Of a stretch of DNA of 30,181 nucleotides, positions 1 to 6,841 are shown piece by piece. Location of the stretch: the NCBI GenBank assembly GCA_964640325.1, contig CAZXID010000023.1, forward strand, positions 1 through 30,181, in the 5' to 3' direction. Under the pieces are notes generated by a model. That model saw only the letters and a program-made list of their open reading frames with translations, made no database searches and was not told where the DNA came from. The first letter of the stretch is position 1, and each line of letters begins with the position of its first letter. Both the position numbers and the translations under genes were made by a program. This DNA comes from DAOQAU01 sp964640325. GTDB taxonomy: Bacteria; Cyanobacteriota; Vampirovibrionia; Gastranaerophilales; Gastranaerophilaceae.

Positions 1-1885
1 TTTCGTTTAAATTTCTTGATTGTTCGATGTTTTGTGAAATCTCTTGAATTTTTTCCGATAAGTTTTCAAAATTAAGCTTTGACTTTGCCTCGAGGCTTTC
101 TTTTGTACCTTCAAGCTCTTGTGTAAGTTCGGTTATTGTTTGTTTGACCCAAGCGGCGGTTGTTGTAGCACTTTCTTGAGAGTCTGTTTTGAAAGTATTT
201 AAACCGGCGATGAGTTCTTCATTTAGCACAGAAATTTTTTCGGTGCTTTCTTTTGAATTTTTGTCTATAAAATCTTGAGCTTCAATCAATCTTTTTGAAA
301 GTTCTTCAAGTTTTTCTTCTACAAGTTTTGAATTTTGCGCGGCATTTTCTTCCAATAAAGTTCTTGTTTCATTGGTGAAATTGATTACGGTTTGAAGGTT
401 TGTGTTTATTTCTTCAAGATTTTTCTTTGAATTTTGGATTAATGCGGATTTTGAAGCATCCAAATCTTTTTGCAGTTCTTCTATTTTTATTTCGACATTT
501 TCCGAATTTTCAATATTCGAAAGATTTATTTCATTTTTTGCAGAAAAAATATTCGAAATAACACTTTGGATTCCATCCAAGATGTTCGTCAGGTTTGATT
601 TTGAGCTTTCGGTAATGTTTTTTGCGGTGCTGTCTATTTTTTCCGTAATTTGTTCTGTGCTTTGATTTATATTTTGTTCAATTGCGTCTTTGTTTTTTAA
701 AGCGGCCTGATTAAAGCTTAAAGCTGCATCTGAGAGATCTTTGGAGATATTATTTTCAGAGGCTTTTATTGCGCTTGCGATTTTTTCAAAATCGTTTTTA
801 AGGTTTGAGGTGTTTAAAAAAGAGGTTAACTTTTTTAATTCCGAATTTGTGTCTAAAAGGTCTGCTCTCATAAGGTTTGAACTTTGCATAACCTCAGTTG
901 CAAATTCTGACAGCTTTTTTCTGAATCCGATAAATTCTTCTTCGGATGAAATATTTACTATTTTTGATTCGAGATTTTCAATTTGTGCGCTTAGCATTTT
1001 TTGATTTTGGTCGGTTGCTTCGCTCAAAATATTTTTAAGGGCATTAATTACTCCGACTGTGGTGTCGATTTTTTTGTTTAAATCATCAATGACTTCATTT
1101 ACCGGAAGTTTGCTGATATAGTCTGTAAGCTGAATGTTTTGGGCTACAAGTTTTGCAACTTGGTCTTGTTCTATTTTAAAATCTTCTTTTGTAACAACCT
1201 GAGTTAAAACATCTTCTAATTCTCTGTTTTTACGGTCAATTACTTGAAGAGTTGATAGTACCGCATTTGAGGATAAGAAAATATTTTCGATGTCTTTTTT
1301 TACATCTGTTAAGGCTTCGCTTTGGTCAAGTTTTAAAAGGCCCTCAGACATTGTCTGAAAATTGCTGCTTAGGTTTAAAATAATCGATTCAAAGCCGTTG
1401 TTGAATTTTTCCAACTCGACTTTTAAAAGCGAAATGTTTTTTAGGATGTCTTTTTTTGCAGTATCGTCAAGCTTGGATTCTTCCATTTTTGTATTTATTT
1501 GATTAAGCAGTTCTTTTTGGGTAAAAACTTCTTTGGAAAAAACATTCAGGTTTGTGGCAATTACATCAAAAACCTGCTTTATATCCTGCGTCTTAACGCT
1601 TTCGCCTGTTTTTTCGGCAAGTTGTTTATAAGCTTCTTCCATCTCGACAAATTTGGAGGAAACAAAATTATGCCTTTCTTCAAGGCTTCTTTTGAGCTCT
1701 GCAAGAAAAACTTTTATCAGGTCAGAATTTTCTTCATCGGATAAAGTTTCCAATTTAAGATTAATATTGGCTAAAACCTTATCAACATCGCCTGCGTTTG
1801 CGGCATTTTGCGCTCTCATTACCTCTAAAAGATTAGTGATGCTCTCAAATTTATACTCAATGTTTTCCAAATTGTTGTCTGCCAT
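1..1885 (-). CDS. Long coiled-coil protein, C-terminus beyond window
   Basis: An uninterrupted minus-strand frame runs from ATG at 1885 to the window edge (628 codons seen, no stop); the C-terminus is missing. The product starts MADNNLENIEYKFESITNLL and is almost entirely charged and helical, rich in Glu, Lys, Leu, Ser, Asn and Ile, with heptad-like spacing typical of long coiled coils. No signal peptide, membrane segment, nucleotide-binding motif or enzyme motif is visible. Repeated phrases such as EELSKRL, KNLEEINTNL and SKSNLTNILDG recall tropomyosin-, apolipoprotein- or chemoreceptor-like helices, but I recognise no family. It could be a cytoskeletal or cell-organisation scaffold, or the start of a larger protein with a C-terminal domain outside the window. 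A promoter lies just upstream (1919-1947). The reading frame is secure; the function is unknown. Confidence 0.88.
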   Translation of the reverse strand, partial: MADNNLENIEYKFESITNLLEVMRAQNAANAGDVDKVLANINLKLETLSDEENSDLIKVFLAELKRSLEERHNFVSSKFVEMEEAYKQLAEKTGESVKTQDIKQVFDVIATNLNVFSKEVFTQKELLNQINTKMEESKLDDTAKKDILKNISLLKVELEKFNNGFESIILNLSSNFQTMSEGLLKLDQSEALTDVKKDIENIFLSSNAVLSTLQVIDRKNRELEDVLTQVVTKEDFKIEQDQVAKLVAQNIQLTDYISKLPVNEVIDDLNKKIDTTVGVINALKNILSEATDQNQKMLSAQIENLESKIVNISSEEEFIGFRKKLSEFATEVMQSSNLMRADLLDTNSELKKLTSFLNTSNLKNDFEKIASAIKASENNISKDLSDAALSFNQAALKNKDAIEQNINQSTEQITEKIDSTAKNITESSKSNLTNILDGIQSVISNIFSAKNEINLSNIENSENVEIKIEELQKDLDASKSALIQNSKKNLEEINTNLQTVINFTNETRTLLEENAAQNSKLVEEKLEELSKRLIEAQDFIDKNSKESTEKISVLNEELIAGLNTFKTDSQESATTTAAWVKQTITELTQELEGTKESLEAKSKLNFENLSEKIQEISQNIEQSRNLNE

Positions 1886-1918
1886 TAACTTCTCGTCCCC
1901 ATAAATACCACAGAGTAT

Positions 1919-1947
1919 ATTTTACCAGAGTAATAGCCTGATGTGAA
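1919..1947 (-). promoter_or_regulatory. Sigma-70-type promoter for the coiled-coil gene
   Basis: On the minus strand TTCACA (1947-1942) and TAAAAT (1924-1919) are separated by 17 bases. The predicted start near 1912 gives a leader of about 27 bases before the ATG at 1885. GGGGA lies 10 bases before the ATG as a weak ribosome binding site. Prediction from sequence only. Confidence 0.5.
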
Positions 1948-2070
1948 AGAGATTGTAAACAAAAATTTTTAACCAAAGATATAAAACCCCTAAAACCCTT
2001 TATTAAAAGCAGTTTTATTATTTATTAAATATTACGATTGTAAAGTTCTTTTTTTATATTAAGCAAATGT

Positions 2071-2099
2071 TTCTAATTTTACCTTTATTATGTTAAAAT
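2071..2099 (+). promoter_or_regulatory. Extended -10 promoter of the oxidoreductase operon
   Basis: TGTTAAAAT at 2091-2099 is an extended -10 (TG, one base, TAAAAT). A weak TTCTAA at 2071-2076 sits 17 bases upstream of the hexamer. Initiation near 2106 leaves about 26 bases of leader to the ATG at 2132. It overlaps the first codons of a longer upstream reading (ATG 2090), which argues against that start. Confidence 0.5.
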
Positions 2100-2131
2100 A
2101 TGTTGGATATGAGTTTAATTTTGGGGATAAG

Positions 2132-2347
2132 ATGAGCGGAATAAAAATAGATAAAACAAAGTGCAAAGCTTGTTATCTTTGCGTCGAGGTTTGCCCGAAA
2201 AAACTTATAAGAGCTGGCTCTCAAGCAAACGCACTGGGGCATTTTCCGGTCGAGTTTGTTGATGAAAAAAATGAGTGCATCGCATGTGCTATGTGTGCTA
2301 TGAGATGTCCGGATATGGCAATAACCGAGGTAGTAAAAAGTAAATAG
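2132..2347 (+). CDS. 2x[4Fe-4S] ferredoxin subunit of 2-oxoacid:ferredoxin oxidoreductase
   Basis: This 71-residue protein has two complete CxxCxxCxxxCP clusters: Cys11, 14, 17, 21 and Cys49, 52, 55, 59, so it should bind two [4Fe-4S] clusters. As the first gene of a four-gene operon with the alpha, beta and gamma subunits downstream, it is the delta (KorD/VorD-type) subunit that passes electrons from the thiamine-diphosphate site to free ferredoxin in the cytoplasm. I chose ATG 2132 because GGGGATAAG precedes it and a -10 box lies at 2094-2099. An in-frame ATG at 2090 would add 14 residues that do not resemble the family. The stop codon lies inside a heptamer repeat array, so the last residues (KSK) are encoded by repeat DNA. 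Confidence 0.9.
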   Translation: MSGIKIDKTKCKACYLCVEVCPKKLIRAGSQANALGHFPVEFVDEKNECIACAMCAMRCPDMAITEVVKSK

Positions 2348-2362
2348 TAAATAGTGAATAGA
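2339..2362 (+). repeat. Heptamer tandem array (AGTAAAT)n, copy 1
   Basis: Units AGTAAAT (2339-2345), AGTAAAT (2346-2352) and AGTGAAT (2353-2359) are followed by AGAAG. The array contains the stop codon of the ferredoxin gene (TAG 2345-2347). A near-identical array with one more unit ends the gene at 17063-17578. Confidence 0.75.
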
Positions 2363-2406
2363 AGTTTAAAAAATCTATTTATCATTTGTCAAAAAAAAGG
2401 AAGAAA

Positions 2407-3453
2407 ATGGTAAAACAACTAATAAAAGGTAATTATGCAATAGCTCAAGCCTCGGTCAACGCCGGTTGTGACTGTTATTTTGGCTATCCGATAACTCCTC
2501 AGAGTGAAATCGGCGAATACATGAGTAAAAAAATGCCCGAACTTAAAAGGGGCTATGTTTCTGCAGAAAGCGAACTTGCTGCAATAAATATGGTTTTGGG
2601 TGCTTGCTCAACAGGGGTTAAGGCGATGACTTCATCATCTTCGTGTGCGGTTGCGCTTATGCAGGAGGCTTTATCTTATATAGCATCAGACGAGCTTCCG
2701 GCTGTTTTGATAAGTGTTATGAGAGCAGGGCCGGGGCTTGGATACATTTACCCCTCGCAAGCTGATTATAATCAGGCTACAATCGGTGGCGGAAATGGCG
2801 ATTACAAAATAATTACCCTTGCACCTTCCACTGTTCAGGAATGTGTTGATTTGACCTACAAATCATTTTATCTGGCACACAAATACAGAAATCCGGTAAT
2901 TTTGTTGGCAGACGGGCTTTTGGGGCAGATGATGGCACCGGTTGAAATCGGCAAATATCCGTATCCTGAAATTTCAAACAAAGATTGGGCACTTGAAGGA
3001 GCAAAAAACAGGCAATCAAGGGCGATTTTTTCACTCGAACCGCTGGAAGAAAATTTGATTAAAAGAGTTGATAAATTATTTAAAAAATATAAAAAAATCG
3101 AAGAAAATGAAGTAGAATTTGAAGAGTACCAAACCCAAGACGCTCAGCTTATTGTAGTGTGTTTTGGAAGTATGGCAAGAAATGTAAAATCTGCTGTTAA
3201 AGAATGCAGAAAACAAGGGAAAAAAGTGGGAATTTTAAGGCCGATTAGTTTGTGGCCTTTTCCTTCAAAAAAAATCGAAGAACTTGCAAATAAAACAAAA
3301 AAATTCCTTGTTGTCGAAATGAATATGGGACAGATGCTAAAAGATGTAAAACTTGCCGTAAACGGTAAAGTTCCGGTTGAATTTTTAGGAAAACCGGCGG
3401 GGCAGTTAATAGGGGTTGAAGATATTGTTGTTAAAGTGAGCAGTGAACTGTGA
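2407..3453 (+). CDS. vorB: 2-oxoacid:ferredoxin oxidoreductase alpha subunit (VorB-like)
   Basis: This 348-residue alpha subunit carries the pyrimidine-binding domain of a CoA-forming 2-oxoacid:ferredoxin oxidoreductase. Visible family signatures are GYPITPQSEIGEYM (about residues 25-38), the glutamate in SAESELAAI that in this family activates thiamine diphosphate, and MRAGPGLGYIYPSQADY followed by GGGNGDYK. The GPGLG..PSQ.DY form matches, as I recall, the branched-chain (2-ketoisovalerate, VorB) members; typical 2-oxoglutarate KorA proteins have GPSTGLPT. The C-terminal third is the transketolase C-terminal-like domain. Start ATG 2407 has AGGAAG just upstream; a TTG at 2386 is less likely. 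The C-terminus (SSEL) and stop lie within a repeat. Substrate is inferred: 3-methyl-2-oxobutanoate or 2-oxoglutarate. Confidence 0.88.
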   Translation: MVKQLIKGNYAIAQASVNAGCDCYFGYPITPQSEIGEYMSKKMPELKRGYVSAESELAAINMVLGACSTGVKAMTSSSSCAVALMQEALSYIASDELPAVLISVMRAGPGLGYIYPSQADYNQATIGGGNGDYKIITLAPSTVQECVDLTYKSFYLAHKYRNPVILLADGLLGQMMAPVEIGKYPYPEISNKDWALEGAKNRQSRAIFSLEPLEENLIKRVDKLFKKYKKIEENEVEFEEYQTQDAQLIVVCFGSMARNVKSAVKECRKQGKKVGILRPISLWPFPSKKIEELANKTKKFLVVEMNMGQMLKDVKLAVNGKVPVEFLGKPAGQLIGVEDIVVKVSSEL

Positions 3454-3463
3454 GCAGTGAACT
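3436..3463 (+). repeat. Heptamer tandem array (GTGAGCA/GTGAACT)2
   Basis: Four heptamers alternate: GTGAGCA 3436-3442, GTGAACT 3443-3449, GTGAGCA 3450-3456, GTGAACT 3457-3463, an exact duplication of a 14-base unit. It encodes the C-terminus of the alpha subunit and supplies its TGA stop (3451-3453). It also creates a spurious GTG start at 3450 for the next gene. Confidence 0.8.
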
Positions 3464-3479
3464 GAATAAAGGAAATAAA

Positions 3480-4226
3480 ATGTCAAATAGTAATAATATA
3501 GTATTCCAAATCCCAAAATCGCTTAAAGGCGGGGTAAAATTCCCGTTTTGTCCGGGTTGTGATCATGGGGTTGCAATAAGGCTTATTGCAGAGATTATGG
3601 ATGAATTGAATTTGAGAGAAAAAACAATAGGGGTTTCTTCTATAGGATGTTCTGTTATGCTTTATGATTTTTTGGACATAGATTGCGTGGAAGCGCCTCA
3701 CGGAAGGGCTTTGGCGGTTGCAACGGGAGTTAAAAGAGCAAAACCCGATAATTTTGTTTTAACCTATCAGGGTGACGGAGATTTTGCTTCAATCGGACTT
3801 GCAGAATCTATGCATGCAGCGCTTCGAGGTGAAAAAATAACCTCAATTTGTATAAATAACACAACTTACGGAATGACAGGCGGGCAGGGCGGACCCACTA
3901 CCGTTATGGGGCAGGTGACCACAACTTCGCCCACCGGCAGAAACAAAGAATACCACGGATATCCGATTAAAATCGCAGAACAAATCGCGCTTTGTGACGG
4001 AACAGTTTATGCAGCAAGATGTTCTCTTGATAGCATCGCAAACATAAGAAAAACAAAGCAGGCACTCAAAAAGGCTTTTGAAATTCAGCTTGAAGGTTCA
4101 GGTTTTGCATTTGTGGAAATTCTTGCAACCTGTCCTACAAATTGGCGGATGAGCCCTCAACAAGCACACCAAAGAGTAAGAGACGAGTTATTTCAAATTT
4201 ATCCGCTGGGGGAGTTTAAAAAATGA
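3480..4226 (+). CDS. 2-oxoacid:ferredoxin oxidoreductase beta subunit (thiamine diphosphate-binding)
   Basis: This 248-residue beta subunit (KorB/VorA type) contains FCPGCDHG (Cys24, Cys27), the thiamine diphosphate/Mg2+ motif GDGD at 98-101 with the paired Asn at 126-127, and the family stretch NNTTYGMTGGQ. With the alpha subunit it forms the site for oxidative decarboxylation of a 2-oxoacid to acyl-CoA. ATG 3480 is preceded by AAAGGAAAT; an in-frame GTG at 3450 lies in repeat DNA and is rejected. The gene overlaps the gamma-subunit gene by four bases (ATGA), typical of translational coupling. The exact substrate cannot be read from this subunit. Confidence 0.9.
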   Translation: MSNSNNIVFQIPKSLKGGVKFPFCPGCDHGVAIRLIAEIMDELNLREKTIGVSSIGCSVMLYDFLDIDCVEAPHGRALAVATGVKRAKPDNFVLTYQGDGDFASIGLAESMHAALRGEKITSICINNTTYGMTGGQGGPTTVMGQVTTTSPTGRNKEYHGYPIKIAEQIALCDGTVYAARCSLDSIANIRKTKQALKKAFEIQLEGSGFAFVEILATCPTNWRMSPQQAHQRVRDELFQIYPLGEFKK

Positions 4227-4777
4227 ATGAAAAAAGTATAATAATAGCAGGTTTTGGCGGACAGGGAATTTTGCTTGCAGGCGAAGTCCTTGCAACAGCT
4301 TTTATGCTTGATGAGAAAAATGTCACATGGTTTCCCTCTTACGGGGCTGAAATGCGCGGAGGAACAGTTAATTGTGAAGTTGTCGTGTCAGACGAGGAGG
4401 TAAGTTCTGTCAGCAAAAAAGAAGCCGATTTTATCGTGGTTTTAAATCAGCCTTCCTTTGATAAATTTTTGCCTAAAATCAAAAAAGGCGGTTGGATAAT
4501 CGCAAATACTTCGCTTATAAAAGAAGAAAGGCCAAGAAAAGAAATAAACTATGCTTTTGCGCCGATTACAAATATTGCAAACAAGTTGGGCGAGGTTAAA
4601 ATTTCAAACATAATTTCCCTTGGAATTCTTGCCAAAGTTAGCAATTTAACTTCAATTCAAAGCTTGCATGACGCACTTGACAGTGTTTTGCCCGAACACA
4701 GAAAAAATCTTTTGCCGCTTAATTTAAAAGCGCTTGAAGAAGGGTTTAAGTTTTTACCTCAAACCCTTAAACCTTAA
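4223..4777 (+). CDS. 2-oxoacid:ferredoxin oxidoreductase gamma subunit
   Basis: This 184-residue protein matches the gamma subunit (pyruvate/ketoisovalerate oxidoreductase catalytic domain). It opens with the nucleotide-like loop IIIAGFGGQGILLAGEVLA and has the conserved WFPSYGAEMRGGTVNCEVVVSD stretch that in the family contacts CoA and the other subunits. It overlaps the beta gene by ATGA and ends the operon, completing a four-polypeptide enzyme (ferredoxin, alpha, beta, gamma), the layout of VOR/KOR rather than the single-chain pyruvate:ferredoxin oxidoreductase. A 7-bp hairpin with a 3-base loop covers its stop codon (4764-4780). Confidence 0.9.
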   Translation: MNEKSIIIAGFGGQGILLAGEVLATAFMLDEKNVTWFPSYGAEMRGGTVNCEVVVSDEEVSSVSKKEADFIVVLNQPSFDKFLPKIKKGGWIIANTSLIKEERPRKEINYAFAPITNIANKLGEVKISNIISLGILAKVSNLTSIQSLHDALDSVLPEHRKNLLPLNLKALEEGFKFLPQTLKP

Positions 4778-4780
4778 GGG
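4764..4780 (+). other. Small hairpin over the gamma-subunit stop codon
   Basis: CCCTTAA, loop ACC, TTAAGGG is a perfect 7-bp stem ending just after the TAA stop. No T-run follows, so it may protect the 3' end rather than terminate transcription, or be chance. Confidence 0.35.
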
Positions 4781-4833
4781 GCTTGATAAATCAGTCCGAT
4801 GGTGGATTTAAAAAATTAAAAAAAAAAGTATTC

Positions 4834-4842
4834 TGTTATTAT
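4834..4842 (+). promoter_or_regulatory. Extended -10 box before the small coiled-coil gene
   Basis: TGTTATTAT reads as TG, one base, TATTAT. Initiation would fall near 4849, on top of a possible TTG start at 4848, which supports the later GTG start at 4872. Confidence 0.35.
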
Positions 4843-4871
4843 TCTAATTGAAATATCAAAAGGGTTTTGGC

Positions 4872-5114
4872 GTGAATAAAAAAGAAGTTGATGATTTAAA
4901 AAAATCCATACAGGAAAAAGAGGTTCAACTGGCAAAACTGAAAGTCCACGTTGATAAATCTTCTATTTGTTCTGACCTTTACAATAAAGTAGTTTTGGAA
5001 AAGGCAATTTTGAAAAAAGAGCTTCAAGACGTTGAAAATAACACTTTGACTTCAAAAATAAAAAAAATAATTCCGCGAAAAAAAACGCTTATCTGTGATT
5101 ATTTTAAACGCTAG
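4872..5114 (+). CDS. Small basic coiled-coil protein, unknown
   Basis: This 80-residue protein starts with GTG (VNKKEVDDLKKS) eight bases after AAAGGG, a usable ribosome binding site. A TTG at 4848 would add eight residues but sits on the predicted transcription start. The first 60 residues are a heptad-like helix (KKSIQEKEVQLAKLKVHV, then KVVLEKAILKKELQDVE). The tail is strongly basic (KIKKIIPRKKT), ending ICDYFKR. No signal peptide or membrane segment is visible, and the two cysteines form no recognisable site. It lies alone between the oxidoreductase operon and metG. It could be a nucleic-acid-associated or regulatory small protein, but nothing in the sequence proves this. I do not recognise a family. 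Confidence 0.55.
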   Translation: MNKKEVDDLKKSIQEKEVQLAKLKVHVDKSSICSDLYNKVVLEKAILKKELQDVENNTLTSKIKKIIPRKKTLICDYFKR

Positions 5115-5133
5115 CTAAAATACAATATTTTTT

Positions 5134-5142
5134 TGCTATAAT
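5134..5142 (+). promoter_or_regulatory. Extended -10 promoter of metG
   Basis: TGCTATAAT is a near-consensus extended -10 (TG, C, TATAAT). No good -35 is seen, as expected for this promoter type. Initiation near 5149 would place the palindromic repeat pair at the very 5' end of the metG transcript. Confidence 0.55.
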
Positions 5143-5148
5143 AATTTG

Positions 5149-5224
5149 TGTCATGCTGAACTTGTTTCAGCATCTTACCGGTGATTGTTAATTGGATAGA
5201 TCCTGAAACAAGTTCAGGATGACA
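5149..5224 (+). repeat. Inverted pair of 27-bp palindromic repeats in the metG leader
   Basis: Two 27-base units at 5149-5175 and 5198-5224 are inverted copies of one another, 25 of 27 positions matching. Each is itself a hairpin with an 8-bp stem and 5-base loop: ATGCTGAA/TTCAGCAT (left) and ATCCTGAA/TTCAGGAT (right). The two differences between the copies are complementary within each unit, so each small hairpin stays perfectly paired. The unit resembles the dispersed CATCCTGAACTTGTTTCAGGAT-type palindromes seen in many genomes. The edges of the element at 29563-29786 carry related sequence. Confidence 0.8.
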
Positions 5225-5246
5225 AATTGAGGATTATTTGGCTTCC

Positions 5247-6800
5247 ATGGAAAAATTTTACTTAACCACCGCAATAGATTATGTAAACGGGGTACCGCAT
5301 ATCGGGCACGCTTATGAAAAGATTTTGACAGATGTCATTGCAAGGCACTTTTGGCAGCGCTGCAACGATGTTTATTTTTTAACAGGTACCGATGAGCACG
5401 GGATTAAAATCCAAAAAACCGCTGCAGTCAAAGGGATTACACCTAAGCAAATGTGCGATGAGCATTTTGCCAAATTCCAAGAGGCGTGGAAAATTCTTGA
5501 GGTTAATTACAATCAAATTATAAGAACAACAGACGAAAATCACAAAAAAATTGTTCAGCAGATTTTTAAAAAACTCCTTGAACAGGGCGATATTTATAAA
5601 CATTCGTATCAGGGACTTTATTGCAGCGGATGCGAAAGTTTTTTAAACGAAAAAGATTTAATTGGAGGCAAATGTCCTGTTCATGGTGTTGAACCCGAAT
5701 TAATAAGCGAAGAAAATTACTTTTTTAAACTCACAAAATACAAAGATGCAATAATGAAGCATATTAAAGAAAATCCCGATTTTATTGTTCCTGCCTTTAG
5801 GGCAAATGAGGTTTTAAACCAGCTTGAAAACATTGAAGACATTTCCGTTTCTCGCTCTAAGGAAAACGTTTCGTGGGGAATTGATGTATTGGATGATTCT
5901 ACCCAGATAATTTATGTTTGGATTGACGCTCTTTCAAATTATATAACCGCATTGGGTTATGATACGCAAAATCCGAGTGAAAAATTCAAAAAATATTGGC
6001 CTGCCGATGTTCAGATTATCGGAAAAGATATATTAAAATTCCACGCAATTTACTGGCCTGCGATTTTGTTGGCGTTGGGGCTGGAACTTCCAAAAAAACT
6101 TTTTGTTCACGGGTTTATCAATATAAATCAGGAAAAAATGTCAAAGTCTTTGGGAAATGTCATTTCGCCTGTTGAAATCATGAAAAATTGGGAACTTCAA
6201 ACGCCGGACGCTTTCAGGTATTATATGGCAACGGCTGCACCTTTTGGCAAAGACGGAAATTTTTCCGATGAAGACTTTAAAGAAAAAGTTAACGCGGACT
6301 TGGCAAACAATATGGGGAATTTGCTTAACCGAACGCTTTCCATGCTGGTGAAATACTTTGACGGCGAGGTAAATGTACTTTGGGATACAAACAAATGCCC
6401 AATAAAACCTTTAGAAACAGTTGAAAAAGTCAAAAAACTTTTTGATAATTTTGAAATTCAAGAAGCTGCAAACGAGATAATTTCGCTTGTGGATTTGACC
6501 AATAAATATGTCGCCGATAATGCTCCCTGGGCTCTTGCAAAAGAAGAAAAATGGGACGAATGTTCACAAGTTTTGGTTAATGTTCTTGAAATTATGTGCA
6601 TAGTGTCAACTCTCATTTACCCATTTTGCCCGAATATAGCTCAAGATATGGCAAATCAGCTTAAATTTGATTTAAAAACAAAACTGGATGATTTAACTTT
6701 AAACAACATAAAACAGGGCAAATTAATCGAAAAAGAAAATATAAAACCTGTTTTCCTCCGCCTTGACAGCGAATTTGCAATGGATAAGGGAAAAATGTAA
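5247..6800 (+). CDS. metG: Methionyl-tRNA synthetase
   Basis: MetG charges tRNA-Met with methionine using ATP. The protein (517 residues from ATG 5247) has the class I signatures HIGH at 18-21 and KMSKS at 297-301, and a single zinc knuckle CxxC (126, 129) followed by CxxH (143-146). The anticodon-binding helical domain follows to the end. The C-terminal EMAP/Trbp111-like tRNA-binding domain found in longer MetG proteins is absent, as in the short MetG class. GAGGA lies 14 bases before this ATG and only about 4-5 before an in-frame TTG at 5238, so the TTG start (three extra residues) is a real alternative. The gene stands behind its own promoter and a leader with paired hairpins. Confidence 0.95.
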   Translation: MEKFYLTTAIDYVNGVPHIGHAYEKILTDVIARHFWQRCNDVYFLTGTDEHGIKIQKTAAVKGITPKQMCDEHFAKFQEAWKILEVNYNQIIRTTDENHKKIVQQIFKKLLEQGDIYKHSYQGLYCSGCESFLNEKDLIGGKCPVHGVEPELISEENYFFKLTKYKDAIMKHIKENPDFIVPAFRANEVLNQLENIEDISVSRSKENVSWGIDVLDDSTQIIYVWIDALSNYITALGYDTQNPSEKFKKYWPADVQIIGKDILKFHAIYWPAILLALGLELPKKLFVHGFININQEKMSKSLGNVISPVEIMKNWELQTPDAFRYYMATAAPFGKDGNFSDEDFKEKVNADLANNMGNLLNRTLSMLVKYFDGEVNVLWDTNKCPIKPLETVEKVKKLFDNFEIQEAANEIISLVDLTNKYVADNAPWALAKEEKWDECSQVLVNVLEIMCIVSTLIYPFCPNIAQDMANQLKFDLKTKLDDLTLNNIKQGKLIEKENIKPVFLRLDSEFAMDKGKM

Positions 6801-6806
6801 AAGTAG

Positions 6807-6826
6807 GTTGGGCTTTCCAGCCCAAC
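6807..6826 (+). other. Hairpin between metG and prfB
   Basis: GTTGGGC, loop TTTCCA, GCCCAAC is a perfect 7-bp GC-containing stem. It is followed by AACAAAAGG and not by a T-run, so it is not a standard terminator. It may be a small dispersed palindrome or a partial attenuator; the prfB ribosome binding site follows directly. Confidence 0.45.
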
Positions 6827-6841
6827 AACAAAAGGTAAATA

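Noticed and set aside
402..1904. Several short plus-strand frames of 81-87 codons
   Set aside because: They are shadows of the long minus-strand coiled-coil frame, whose A/T-rich Glu/Lys/Phe codons leave open frames on the other strand.
3450..3479. GTG start of the beta-subunit gene at 3450
   Set aside because: It lies in the duplicated heptamer unit, while ATG 3480 has AAAGGAAAT and gives the family N-terminus.
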